Shown here in pieces: positions 41,754 through 49,993 of a DNA stretch of 64,000 nt; positions within the stretch are counted from its first letter, which is position 1; the number at the start of each line of letters is the position of its first letter. Origin of the DNA: Pontibacillus chungwhensis BH030062 (GTDB lineage: Bacteria; Bacillota; Bacilli; Bacillales; BH030062); assembly GCF_000770675.1 (NCBI RefSeq), contig NZ_AVBG01000012.1, positions 1-64,000 of the forward strand, written 5' to 3'. The notes beneath the pieces are model-generated. The model saw nothing but the letters and a program-made list of their open reading frames with translations, did not search any database and was not told the origin of the DNA. A program made the position numbers and the translations under genes.

Positions 41754-41929
41754 GGGTCCGTTCATCTAATTAACGTCAGGGCAGGCTTGGGGACTGCGAG
41801 ACTCCCGCGGGAGAAGGAGCCTAGGGGAGACCCCGCAGAGAGCGAAAGCGTTCGAGGAGGGTCCCCAGCTCCCCGCAGGAAAGCGAGTTGTCCCCAAGCC
41901 TGCCCTTGCTCTTATAAACGTAACGGCCT
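41754..41929. repeat. Palindromic element, GGCC-tip class (copy B2)
   Basis: A 176-bp element from GGGTCCGTT to AACGGCCT. The arms AGGGCAGGCTTGGGGAC (41778-41794) and GTCCCCAAGCCTGCCCT (41890-41906) are perfectly complementary and differ from the arms of all other copies. The shared core CTGCGAGACTCCCGCGGGAG...CCTAGGGGAGACCCCGCAG lies between. It lies upstream of the mltG promoter region. Confidence 0.87.
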
Positions 41930-42035
41930 CAAACACTATAAAATGTCTCAACTTCAAGTTTTCTGAATACGACAAAATAAATATCAAAAGATGTAAATTT
42001 TCAGCAAATGATAGAAACATAAAGGGGAATTATAG

Positions 42036-42041
42036 TATAAT
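42036..42041 (+). promoter_or_regulatory. -10 box of the mltG promoter
   Basis: TATAAT 26 nt before the mltG start, in an AT-rich stretch. No good -35 is visible at standard spacing. Confidence 0.45.
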
Positions 42042-42066
42042 ATAGCGGATGGAAGGAGGAAATGTC

Positions 42067-43185
42067 ATGTCTTCGTCGAATCATGATGATCCAATGAAAG
42101 ATAACCAAATCAAGCGTAGTGCGGAAGCGAAAACTGTTCGTAAAATCGTAGCCATCGTACTCGCTGTAGTTATAACGGTAATAGCTGTTGTTGGGATAAC
42201 GGGGTATGTCTACATAAGCTCCGCTTTAGAACCGGTAGACCCAGATGACACGACAAAAGAAAAGGTAGAAATTCCAATAGGTTCTTCCGTGTCACAAATA
42301 GCCTCCATTTTAGAAGAGCAAAATGTGATCAAGGATAGTCGTGTGTTTCGATTCTATGTGAAGTTTAAAAACGAATCTGGATTTCAAGCAGGTGAATATT
42401 CTTTCACCCAAGCTATGACGCCTGAGGATCTCATTGAAGCATTAAAGACAGGTAAAGTGGTAAAAGATCCTTTATTAACGGTAACCATACCAGAAGGAAA
42501 AACGATAGAACAAATTGCTGATATTTATTCCAAAAAGACAAGCATTAAAAAAGAAGAATTTATGAAGCAAGTTAATGATCCTGAGTATATTGAATCATTA
42601 ATTGAAAAACATCCATTAATTTTATCTGAAGCGATTCTAGATCCTGAGATTAGAACGCCTCTTGAAGGATATTTATTTGCTGCAACCTATGATTTCTATG
42701 AAGAGGATCCTTCAGTAAAGACAATTGTAGAGAAAATGATTAATAAAACAGAGAAGGTTCTAGAACCTTATATTGCTAATATGAAAGATCGTGGATTAAG
42801 TGTTCATGAAGGGGTTACTATGGCTTCCCTGGTAGAAAATGAAGCCAAGACAAAGGCAGATCGACAAAAAATTGCGGAAGTGTTTTATAACCGTTTAGAA
42901 GAAGGGATGCCTCTTCAAACAGACCCAACGGTGTTGTATGCTTTAGGTGAACATAAAGATCGCGTGTTGTACGAAGACTTAGAGGTAGAATCGCCTTATA
43001 ACACCTACCATGTAAAAGACTTGCCAATTGGGCCAATTTCGAACTTTGCGGAAAATGCAGTTGAAGCAACTGTAAACCCAACGGATTCCAACAATTTATA
43101 TTTCTTAGCTGCTTCAGATGGTACGATTTACTATTCTGAAACGTTAGATGAGCATAACAGAAAGAAAAATAAATACATTAATTAA
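42067..43185 (+). CDS. mltG: Endolytic murein transglycosylase MltG (YceG-like)
   Basis: Membrane-anchored lytic transglycosylase that cleaves nascent glycan strands and sets their length. The 372-residue protein has a cytoplasmic basic N-terminus, one membrane helix (IVAIVLAVVITVIAVVGITGYVYI, about 30-53), a LysM-like domain and the YceG domain with LEGYLFAATYDF and the catalytic glutamate in MASLVENEAKTKADR, then VFYNRLEEGMPLQTDPTVLYALG. ATG 42067 is 7 nt after AAGGAGG; an upstream ATG (42049) overlaps that site. Equivalent to YrrL. Confidence 0.93.
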   Translation: MSSSNHDDPMKDNQIKRSAEAKTVRKIVAIVLAVVITVIAVVGITGYVYISSALEPVDPDDTTKEKVEIPIGSSVSQIASILEEQNVIKDSRVFRFYVKFKNESGFQAGEYSFTQAMTPEDLIEALKTGKVVKDPLLTVTIPEGKTIEQIADIYSKKTSIKKEEFMKQVNDPEYIESLIEKHPLILSEAILDPEIRTPLEGYLFAATYDFYEEDPSVKTIVEKMINKTEKVLEPYIANMKDRGLSVHEGVTMASLVENEAKTKADRQKIAEVFYNRLEEGMPLQTDPTVLYALGEHKDRVLYEDLEVESPYNTYHVKDLPIGPISNFAENAVEATVNPTDSNNLYFLAASDGTIYYSETLDEHNRKKNKYIN

Positions 43186-43190
43186 TATTT

Positions 43191-43234
43191 GTAGGGATGT
43201 GAGGGCAAAACCTCTCGCATTTCCTACTTTTTTT
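43191..43234 (+). terminator. Intrinsic terminator after mltG
   Basis: GTAGG(GATGTGAG)GG pairs with CC(TCTCGCATT)CCTAC with small bulges and is followed by T7. An extended -10 (TGCTAAAAT, 43236-43244) that could drive trmR follows immediately. Confidence 0.8.
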
Positions 43235-43305
43235 ATGCTAAAATAAGAGGGTTGTGATAAACCAAGAAAATATGATTAAATTCTATGTTAAGGGGGGAAA
43301 GAGGT

Positions 43306-43944
43306 ATGATCGATCCAAAATTAGAACACTATTTGATGCAAACTATTGACCAAAGAGAAGATGACATTAAGGCAATAGAATCTTACGCAAATGAGAATCA
43401 TGTACCGATTATGGAACCCTTAGGGATAGAATTTTTGCAACAAATGATTCGAATTAAACAACCTGCACGAATATTAGAGATCGGTGCAGCAATTGGATAT
43501 TCTGCCATACAAATGGCGAAGAGCTACCCAAATTGTGAAGTTGTATCTATTGAGAGAGATGAACAAAGGTATAAGGAAGCTGTTCGCAATATAACGAAAC
43601 TAGGTCTAGAAAATCGTGTCCACGTATTGTTTGGAGATGCTTTTGATTTAGCAGATAGTTTAAAAGCAAAAGGGCCATTTGATGTATTGTTTATCGATGC
43701 AGCTAAAGGCCAATACCAAAGGTTCTTCGAGCTATTCACACCAGAGCTAGAGTCAAATGGTATGGTTATTTCTGACAATGTCTTGTTTAAAGGATTTGTT
43801 GCAGATGATCCAGCTGATGGATCTAATATTGCTAAAATTGCTCGTAAAATCAGAACCTATAATGAATGGCTCGTACAGCATCCAGAATACCAGACCACAA
43901 TCGTTCCGGTTGGAGATGGAGTAGCTATTAGCGTAAAGAGATAG
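43306..43944 (+). CDS. trmR: tRNA 5-hydroxyuridine methyltransferase TrmR-like O-methyltransferase
   Basis: Class I SAM methyltransferase, 212 residues, of the O-methyltransferase 3 family: RILEIGAAIGYSAIQMA (motif I), VSIERDEQR, GDAFDLADSL, FDVLFIDAAKGQY and a metal-binding SDNVLFKG. By position (after mltG, before udk) and similarity it matches B. subtilis TrmR (YrrM), which makes 5-methoxyuridine at the wobble base of tRNA from ho5U. ATG 43306 follows GGGGGGAAAGAGG. The genes for the ho5U-forming proteases-like TrhP1/TrhP2, normally next in line, are not here. Confidence 0.85.
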   Translation: MIDPKLEHYLMQTIDQREDDIKAIESYANENHVPIMEPLGIEFLQQMIRIKQPARILEIGAAIGYSAIQMAKSYPNCEVVSIERDEQRYKEAVRNITKLGLENRVHVLFGDAFDLADSLKAKGPFDVLFIDAAKGQYQRFFELFTPELESNGMVISDNVLFKGFVADDPADGSNIAKIARKIRTYNEWLVQHPEYQTTIVPVGDGVAISVKR

Positions 43945-44069
43945 AAGAATAAGAAAGAGGTACTTCTAGTGAATTAAATCTTGAGTTTAATAAAATAGAT
44001 AATGAACTCGTGATGATAATTCTATTGCCTCATAACATAATCGTACGAACAATCGAAAGGAGAAGCAGC

Positions 44070-44702
44070 ATGAGTGATAAGCCCGTAGTCATAGGTGTCG
44101 CTGGTGGAACTGGATCAGGGAAAACAACCGTTACCCGTTCTATTATTCAGCAGTTCACTGACAAAACAATCTTGATGATGGAACAAGATTATTATTATAA
44201 AGATCAAAGCCATTTACCTTTTGAGGAACGTTTAAAAACCAATTACGACCATCCACTCGCTTTCGATAACGATTTACTAATCGAGCATGTACAAAAGCTC
44301 ATCCAAAAAGAATCAGTAGAAAAGCCGGTGTATGATTACAAAATCCATACACGTTCAGAGGATGTGATTCCAGTTGATTCTAAGGATGTCATCATTCTAG
44401 AGGGAATTATGGTTCTTGAGGATCCACGTCTTCGTGATTTAATGGATATTAAAGTTTTTGTTGATACGGATGCAGATGTGCGTATTGTTCGCCGTCTTTT
44501 GCGTGATATTAAAGAGAGAGGCAGAACAATCGACTCGGTTATTGAACAGTACATCAACGTTGTACGCCCTATGCACCTTCAATTTGTAGAGCCTACAAAA
44601 CGGTATGCAGACATCATCATTCCAGAAGGTGGTCAAAACCATGTTGCAATCGACTTGATGGCTTCTAAAATCAAGACCATTATCCAAGAAAAGGGAAATT
44701 AG
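44070..44702 (+). CDS. udk: Uridine/cytidine kinase
   Basis: Pyrimidine salvage kinase converting uridine and cytidine to UMP and CMP. The 210-residue protein has a P-loop [17 protein letters not shown] (about 9-25), a [11 protein letters not shown] substrate segment, [18 protein letters not shown] and the lid region [24 protein letters not shown] 44070 after GAAAGGAG is preferred; the in-frame upstream extension is not family-like. It is followed by a terminator. Confidence 0.96.
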   Translation: MSDKPVVIGVAGGTGSGKTTVTRSIIQQFTDKTILMMEQDYYYKDQSHLPFEERLKTNYDHPLAFDNDLLIEHVQKLIQKESVEKPVYDYKIHTRSEDVIPVDSKDVIILEGIMVLEDPRLRDLMDIKVFVDTDADVRIVRRLLRDIKERGRTIDSVIEQYINVVRPMHLQFVEPTKRYADIIIPEGGQNHVAIDLMASKIKTIIQEKGN

Positions 44703-44805
44703 AGCATAAATAGATAAAATTGTTGAAAACGGATTAAAAATCTGCCATGATATGTGGTAGTAGTTCTAGAACGCCATTTTCTTTTATAAAATAATAACGT
44801 TTAGT

Positions 44806-44838
44806 TTGAGCGCACAGCTATTGTGCCGCTCATTTTTA
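44806..44838 (+). terminator. Intrinsic terminator after udk
   Basis: GAGCG-CACA/TGTG-CGCTC stem followed by ATTTTTAT, about 105 nt after the udk stop. Confidence 0.8.
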
Positions 44839-44887
44839 TATAAGGATTTGGGTATTTCTTTTGTATTGTATGAAGGAGTGATTGAGG

Positions 44888-45364
44888 ATGTCTGAAGAAA
44901 AAAGTTATTATATGACCGAAGAAGGTTTGCAGAAGTTAGAGGACGAACTGAAGTATTTGAAAACAGAAAAGCGTCAAGAAGTTGTGGAACGTATTAAGAT
45001 TGCTCGTGGTTTCGGGGACCTTTCCGAGAACTCAGAGTATGACGCTGCTAAAGATGAACAAGCATTTGTAGAATCACGTATTTCCCAAGTGGAAAACATG
45101 ATTCGTAATGCAGAAATCATCGAAAGCGATGCTGGAAATAGTGACGAGGTTTCACTTGGTAAATCAGTCACATTCCAAGAACTCCCTGACGGTGATGAAG
45201 AAACATACACAATCGTCGGAAGTGCAGAAGCTGATCCGTTTGAAGGAAAAATCTCAAACGACTCTCCAATGGCTAAAAGTCTTTTAGGACATACTATTGG
45301 AGAAAAAGTAACAGTCGCTACCCCTGGTGGCGATATCAACGTTAAAATTGTTAATGTTGAATAG
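44888..45364 (+). CDS. greA: Transcription elongation factor GreA
   Basis: GreA enters the RNA polymerase secondary channel and stimulates cleavage of backtracked transcripts. The 158-residue protein has an N-terminal coiled coil (about 1-75) with the acidic tip [15 protein letters not shown] and a C-terminal FKBP-like domain with [21 protein letters not shown] 44888 lies 7 nt after the AAGGAGTGA site; an in-frame TTG six bases earlier is less likely. Standard family length. Confidence 0.97.
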   Translation: MSEEKSYYMTEEGLQKLEDELKYLKTEKRQEVVERIKIARGFGDLSENSEYDAAKDEQAFVESRISQVENMIRNAEIIESDAGNSDEVSLGKSVTFQELPDGDEETYTIVGSAEADPFEGKISNDSPMAKSLLGHTIGEKVTVATPGGDINVKIVNVE

Positions 45365-45377
45365 TAAATAAATACAG

Positions 45378-45416
45378 ACAAGCCCATCGGAGTCCCTCTC
45401 CAATGGGCTTTTTTAT
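45378..45416 (+). terminator. Intrinsic terminator after greA
   Basis: AAGCCCATCGGAG pairs with CTCCAATGGGCTT, followed by T6. Confidence 0.92.
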
Positions 45417-45480
45417 ATGGTTATTGTTTAAGACAATCTTGTTCAAGGACCAGGATTGTTGAACAATCTAGTTGAGAGAA

Positions 45481-45665
45481 TGTTTCCGTTTCCGTTTGCG
45501 TTGTTAGCGCGTGAGGTGTTTCGGGAAATCACTCGCTTTCCGCGGCGAGCTGGGGAGCCTCCTCAGTCGCATTCGCTCCCTCCGGGGTCTCCCCTAGGCT
45601 CCTACTGCCGCAGGAGTCTCGCAATTTCCCGAACCACCTCTGCCATATAACGTGTAACGGAAACA
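45481..45665. repeat. Palindromic element, TTTCCG-tip class (copy C)
   Basis: A 185-bp element from TGTTTCCGTT to AACGGAAACA (45656-45665), with arms GAGGTGTTTCGGGAAAT (45513-45529) and ATTTCCCGAACCACCTC (45624-45640) complementary except at one base. The core has CTCGCTTTCCGCGGCGAGC, CCGGGGTCTCCCCTAGGCTCC and GCAGGAGTCTCGC. It is the first of three elements in the greA-pbpI gap. Confidence 0.87.
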
Positions 45666-45729
45666 TACCATATGTGGTGCCCTCGCAACTCTCACCCTTG
45701 GAGATGTAGGAACGTTCGAAAACATCAGC

Positions 45730-45943
45730 GGGGGGCTGGGGAACGACTCGCTTTCCACGGGCGGCCCCACACGATGTGGGGTCGTTCGACGTTGTCATAG
45801 GACGTGACGGTTTTAGTCGAACTTCCCCTTTCTTTTTAGAGCCTCCTTACTCACTTCGTTCCGGGGTCTCGTAGACCTCTTTCTCCCGTAGGAGTCTCCC
45901 CGTTCCCTAGACACCCTTTGCCATGTGAAGTACGAACGGCCCC
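45730..45943. repeat. Palindromic element with inserted 64-nt module (copy D)
   Basis: The left arm region GGGCTGGGGAACGACTCGCTTTCC and right end CGTTCCCTAGACACCC...AACGGCCCC place it in the GGCC-tip class. The left tip is damaged. Between the arms, 45763-45826 carries the module GGCCCCACACGATGTGGGG...AGTCGAACTTCC that also occurs at 13479-13542. GTTCGAC and GTCGAAC within the module can pair. Confidence 0.78.
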
Positions 45944-45987
45944 GCTACTTGGGCGTTCCTGATGCCTAATTAAATCTACATGTGGCT

Positions 45988-46168
45988 TGTTTCCGTATCT
46001 CCCAATACGGGAAAGGTGGGCCTGGAAACTGCGAGACTCCCGTGGGCAGAAGAGCCTAGGTGAGACCCCGGAGCCCGGCCTTGCCGGGTGAGGAGGCTCA
46101 CCAGCTCCCCACAGGAAAGCGAGTGGTTTCCAGGCCCACCTTAAACTCAACTAAAGCAAACGGAAACA
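45988..46168. repeat. Palindromic element, TTTCCG-tip class (copy E)
   Basis: A 181-bp element from TGTTTCCGT to ACGGAAACA (46160-46168), with perfectly paired arms AAGGTGGGCCTGGAAAC (46013-46029) and GTTTCCAGGCCCACCTT (46126-46142). The loop region has its own GCCCGG/CCGGGT hairpin. Short open frames across this element are by-products of its composition. Confidence 0.87.
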
Positions 46169-46299
46169 TTCTCCCAGATTCGAGTGTTCCATATGAGGGG
46201 GGGTTATATGGATTTATCATAGAGGGATATGAATATCGAAGGTCCGCGGGGTTTAGTGCGTCATTAGACTGGAGATAATGATGCGTGAGGTGACGCGTT

Positions 46300-48012
46300 G
46301 TGAAGGTGAAGCGAACGATAGTTGTAGCCATAAGTTTAATCTTTTTATTTAGTGTTCTTTTATATAGATTAGCTGACATCCAATTAATCTCAACCGAGCG
46401 GTTTGGTAAGAAAGATGTAAATTTATTAGAAGCGAGTGTAGACCAGCGAACGCAGTCTGTTCTGCTTCATAACGGGAGGGGAAGTTTCTTGGATCGTAAT
46501 GGGGTTTCAGTAACGAATCCTCCCCAATTAGACGTTGTATTCTTTCCGTTTCTTAAAAAGATCGATGTTCCAATGGAAGAAGTGGCGGCACTAGTTAATG
46601 AACCTTCTTGGAAATTGAAACAATGGATTAATCAAAGCGTGGAGCCGTTTTATATGTCAGATCAAATAGGCCGTACATTAACCAATGAAGAATATAAAGC
46701 TTTTCAAGAACTTAATTTCCCTGGAATGATTTCCGTGAATAGGGCGAAGCCAGGCGATCCGGATGTGGCAACGCACTTTTTAGGTGTTGTAAGGAATAAA
46801 GGGGCGTCGGGATTAGAGGAGACATTTGAAGAATTCTTATCGTCTGAAGATGAAGAAAAGTTATTATATCACGTAGATGGAAAAGGGGATCCTTTGTTTG
46901 GTCTAAATGTAAACTATTTAGGACAACAAGATCCGTATTACCCTGTTCAGGTTAAAACGACCCTTGACCTTGAACTCCAGCAACAAGCTGAAACATTAAT
47001 TGATGCTTCAGGTATGGAGGAGGGCGGATTAGTTTTAATGGATATAGAAACAAGAAATGTTCTCGCTATGGTAAGTCGTCCTGAAGTGGACTCAAATGAT
47101 CCTAATAAATATGAAAATCATATGATAAAAAGTTATTCCCCTGGTTCTGTATTTAAAACAGTTGTCGCTGCGGCTGCCATTGAGCATCCTAATGTAAATA
47201 TAAGAGAGACATATAATTGCAATTTAAGTATAAATGAAGGGAAGGAGCCAAGTCGTTCTCTTGGTTTTTTAACATTTGAAGAAAGCTTTGCGCAAAGTTG
47301 TAATTACACATTTGCTAAGATTGCCAATGAAATGATGGCGTATGATAAAGATGTGCTTGAGAATTATGCAGCTAAGCTTGGTATAACAGATTTTGTTGGA
47401 TGGAAGGGAGATCTATTCCGTCTCAAGGATTTCAAGCAATTTGGGCGGGAAGATCGCAATCAAATATGGGGATCTGACCCTCAGAAAATGGTTCCACTAG
47501 CTATTTCGCAAACTGCTATTGGTCAATTAGATGTTAAAATCAGTCCTCTATCCATGACAAATATGATGGCGACGATTGCATCTAAAGGAATCAAGAAGGA
47601 AGTTCGTGGTGTGACGGAAATACTGTATAAGAACGGATCAGAGTTTATCGCATTTCCTGAGCATATAGATTTGGATAATCGTCTTTCCTCATACAGTGCT
47701 TTAAAGCTTCAAGAATTATTGCAACAGGTACCTACTGGACAAGGTACAGCCAGCAAATTACAAGGGTTGAACATAGCTGGAAAATCAGGTACTGCAGAAG
47801 TAGAAAATGAGGACGGCAGGAAGAAGGAGATTTTTCACCACTGGTTTGCAGGCTATTTCCCCTATGATAAACCAAAGTATGCCATGGTGGTGGTAACGTT
47901 GAATTCCAAACAATCAGAACCTACCTATTCAGTATATAAAGACATGGTCTCCTATCTATATGAACAAGAAAATATGGAAGAAATGAAAAGAAGGGACCCT
48001 GCTTTTGAGTAG
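46300..48012 (+). CDS. pbpI: Class B penicillin-binding protein PbpI-like (YrrR)
   Basis: Monofunctional transpeptidase of 570 residues. N-terminal membrane anchor (TIVVAISLIFLFSVLLYRLA, about 5-24), PBP dimerisation domain (GRGSFLDRNGVSVTNPP region), and a transpeptidase domain with all three active-site motifs: SPGSVFK (SxxK, about residue 280), SCN (about 337) and KSGTAE (KTG-equivalent, about 505). The match is to PbpI (YrrR) of B. subtilis, which has the same neighbours greA and yrrS. GTG 46300 is preceded by GTGAGGTGA. A 935-bp repeat-filled gap separates it from greA. Confidence 0.9.
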   Translation: MKVKRTIVVAISLIFLFSVLLYRLADIQLISTERFGKKDVNLLEASVDQRTQSVLLHNGRGSFLDRNGVSVTNPPQLDVVFFPFLKKIDVPMEEVAALVNEPSWKLKQWINQSVEPFYMSDQIGRTLTNEEYKAFQELNFPGMISVNRAKPGDPDVATHFLGVVRNKGASGLEETFEEFLSSEDEEKLLYHVDGKGDPLFGLNVNYLGQQDPYYPVQVKTTLDLELQQQAETLIDASGMEEGGLVLMDIETRNVLAMVSRPEVDSNDPNKYENHMIKSYSPGSVFKTVVAAAAIEHPNVNIRETYNCNLSINEGKEPSRSLGFLTFEESFAQSCNYTFAKIANEMMAYDKDVLENYAAKLGITDFVGWKGDLFRLKDFKQFGREDRNQIWGSDPQKMVPLAISQTAIGQLDVKISPLSMTNMMATIASKGIKKEVRGVTEILYKNGSEFIAFPEHIDLDNRLSSYSALKLQELLQQVPTGQGTASKLQGLNIAGKSGTAEVENEDGRKKEIFHHWFAGYFPYDKPKYAMVVVTLNSKQSEPTYSVYKDMVSYLYEQENMEEMKRRDPAFE

Positions 48013-48019
48013 GAGCCCT

Positions 48020-48262
48020 TCAGGCGCGTAGTGGGCTTGCATAAAAAGAGACGCAATATTGTGATGCCAAGTTGTTTCGTATAAAGGCTTCTTTCTCTAA
48101 ACTGATAATAAATTCAAACACAACACTTTCTTCCACATCGTATACTTCCATCGTAAACCCGTTAAGGAAGTAGATGCACAAACGTTTCTTTTCTTTACAG
48201 TATCCGATTTTGCTGAAATGAGATAAATTCCACGCTTTCTTGTTAAAGTTAGTTACGTTCAT
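48020..48262 (-). CDS. KTSC-domain-like orphan small protein
   Basis: An 80-residue protein on the strand opposite to pbpI and yrrS. ATG 48262 is preceded by AAGGTGGTGGAG, a good ribosome binding site; an upstream in-frame ATG (48310) is not needed. The pattern NLSHFSKIGYCKEKKRLCIYFLNG, then V-x2-V-x3-V and FIRNNLASQY, resembles the KTSC domain (serine, IGY, L-x-F-x-x-G, C-terminal I-x3-Y), which is small and of unknown role. The stop is only 8 nt from the pbpI stop with no terminator between. The domain call is by eye. Confidence 0.6.
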   Translation of the reverse strand: MNVTNFNKKAWNLSHFSKIGYCKEKKRLCIYFLNGFTMEVYDVEESVVFEFIISLEKEAFIRNNLASQYCVSFYASPLRA

Positions 48263-48386
48263 TTGCTCCACCACCTTATTTTCTATTCTTGTACACATTA
48301 TATTAGACAAAATACAAATGATTCCTCTAATTCACCAAAATTAGAAAACAATCGACAAAAATTCACAAAACCTTTCTTAGGATTTC

Positions 48387-48415
48387 TTGGTTCTATCCAT
48401 TTTGCATAGTATAAT
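48387..48415 (+). promoter_or_regulatory. Sigma-A promoter of yrrS
   Basis: TTGGTT (48387-48392), 17-nt spacer, TATAAT (48410-48415), 21 nt before the yrrS start. Confidence 0.65.
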
Positions 48416-48435
48416 GAATGAAAGGGGGAAGAAGA

Positions 48436-49176
48436 ATGAGCCGAGTGAATCTTTATGAAAAGAAACGTAAGAATACGAAGTTAGTGACAGGCTTTAGTAC
48501 TTTGGCGGTTGTATTTGCAGTCCTATTATTTGGCATAATTGTATGGCCATTTGGTGGTAATGAGGCTAAGGAAGATGGCAAGCAGGTAGAAGCGAATTCT
48601 GCTAGTCAAGATGATGAAGTGGATGAAACGGATTCTGATAAACAAGATGAAGACCAGGAAGGCACAAAAGAAGAGGCTACTCAAACAACTCAGGATTCAC
48701 CTTCCGAAGAAAAAGAAGAAGCATCAAAAGATGAGCAAGCATCAGATGTGGAAGAGAACCGTTCAGAAGCAGAATCAACAGAGGGTTCAGAAGATCAGGA
48801 AGAAACAGTAGATTCCGATGAATACATAGAGATTCCTTCGGTTACAAAAGAAGATAATGTTATTGAAGTGTATCAAGATAAATGGCAAGCGGTTCAGACA
48901 GAACAAGAAGGTAAACATGTAGCAACATTTGACGATACGACTCAAGACTGGAATGAAATGTTGGATTCAATTTATCTAGGTTCTGGCCTTTCGAAGGATA
49001 ATTCTACTTTATGGAGGGTACATAATGGTGGCGATAATCAAACAGCTGTAGCCACGATTTCTGATAAAGCTGATAAAAAGACTTATCGAGTGTACACAGC
49101 ATGGGTAGAAGGAAAAGGATGGAAGCCTATGAAGGTGGAAGTCATCAAAGAAAATAAATACAAGTCTCAGTCTTAG
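48436..49176 (+). CDS. yrrS: YrrS, DUF1510 membrane-anchored acidic protein
   Basis: A 246-residue protein with a short basic cytoplasmic start (RVNLYEKKRKNTK), one membrane helix (LVTGFSTLAVVFAVLLFGIIVW, about 16-37), a long low-complexity extracellular stretch rich in E, D, S and Q (about 45-130), and a C-terminal globular DUF1510 domain (YQDKWQAVQTEQEGKHVATF to the end). It is partner by position of pbpI in Bacilli; in B. subtilis yrrS and pbpI are sporulation-linked. ATG 48436 is 7 nt from AAAGGGGG. It has its own promoter. Confidence 0.88.
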   Translation: MSRVNLYEKKRKNTKLVTGFSTLAVVFAVLLFGIIVWPFGGNEAKEDGKQVEANSASQDDEVDETDSDKQDEDQEGTKEEATQTTQDSPSEEKEEASKDEQASDVEENRSEAESTEGSEDQEETVDSDEYIEIPSVTKEDNVIEVYQDKWQAVQTEQEGKHVATFDDTTQDWNEMLDSIYLGSGLSKDNSTLWRVHNGGDNQTAVATISDKADKKTYRVYTAWVEGKGWKPMKVEVIKENKYKSQS

Positions 49177-49230
49177 GACGAGCAGTAAGTTTCGTATAAA
49201 GACGGTGTAGGACGTAAGGGAGAGATAGAA

Positions 49231-49923
49231 TTGACAATTGGTATTATTGGAGCAATGGATGAAGAAGTAGAACTATTAAAAAGTAATATGGCGATTGAAC
49301 AAGAAGAAACGGTAGCCAGTTGTACGTTTTATAAAGGTCAATTAGAAGGAAAAGATGTCGTTTTAACGAAATCGAATATAGGGAAAGTAAACGCAGGTAT
49401 GGCGACAACGATCTTACATGAGCGTTATCAACCTACTCATATTATTAATACAGGATCAGCAGGTGGTTTTGCTAAAGAGTTAAAAGTAGGGGATTTAGTC
49501 ATTTCTTCTGAGGTACGCCACCATGATGTGGATGTGACTGCCTTTAATTATGAGTACGGGCAAGTACCTGATATGCCTGCCTTTTATGAGCCTAATGAAG
49601 AACTTGTACAAGTTGCTGAAAAAGCTGCTGAGGAGTTACCTGACCTTCATACAGTGAGAGGTTTAATTGCAACGGGGGACGCGTTTATGCAAGAAGCTAA
49701 ACGTGTTGAATTTGTGAGAGGTAAGTTTCCTCAATTACAAGCTGCTGAAATGGAAGCGGCTGCGATTGCGCAAGTTAGTCATCATTATGGGACACCTTTT
49801 GTCATTATACGTTCTTTATCTGACATAGCAGGGAAAGAATCGAATGTGTCATTTGATCAGTATTTAGAAACAGCGGGAAAAAACGCAGCAACTCTAATTC
49901 AAGGTATGCTTCGTCAAATGTAA
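49231..49923 (+). CDS. mtnN: 5'-methylthioadenosine/S-adenosylhomocysteine nucleosidase
   Basis: MtnN removes adenine from S-adenosylhomocysteine and methylthioadenosine, recycling the by-products of SAM use. The 230-residue enzyme has IGIIGAMDEEVELL at the start, INTGSAGGFAKELKVGDLVIS, and LQAAEMEAAAIAQV with the nucleoside-binding methionine and glutamates, plus RSLSDIAGKES holding the catalytic aspartate. The start is TTG 49231, 6 nt after AAGGGAGAG; no ATG is nearby. It is followed 70 nt later by yrhC, without the yrrT, mccA and mccB genes found around it in B. subtilis. Confidence 0.95.
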   Translation: MTIGIIGAMDEEVELLKSNMAIEQEETVASCTFYKGQLEGKDVVLTKSNIGKVNAGMATTILHERYQPTHIINTGSAGGFAKELKVGDLVISSEVRHHDVDVTAFNYEYGQVPDMPAFYEPNEELVQVAEKAAEELPDLHTVRGLIATGDAFMQEAKRVEFVRGKFPQLQAAEMEAAAIAQVSHHYGTPFVIIRSLSDIAGKESNVSFDQYLETAGKNAATLIQGMLRQM

Positions 49924-49993
49924 TTCCAATATTTCACTAATCACCTCTCTCTGTATCCGTGTTATTATAATGGACACAGGGGGAGGTTTTTAC

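Noticed and set aside
41535-42020. Open reading frames across the palindromic elements (both strands; similarly at 45456-46278)
   Set aside because: They are arginine/serine/proline-rich, follow the repeat boundaries, recur with the repeats and lack ribosome binding sites. They are composition artefacts.
35751-46168. Interspersed repeats as a CRISPR array
   Set aside because: The units are 175-185 bp palindromes dispersed over 10 kb with genes between, with no regular spacers and no cas genes.
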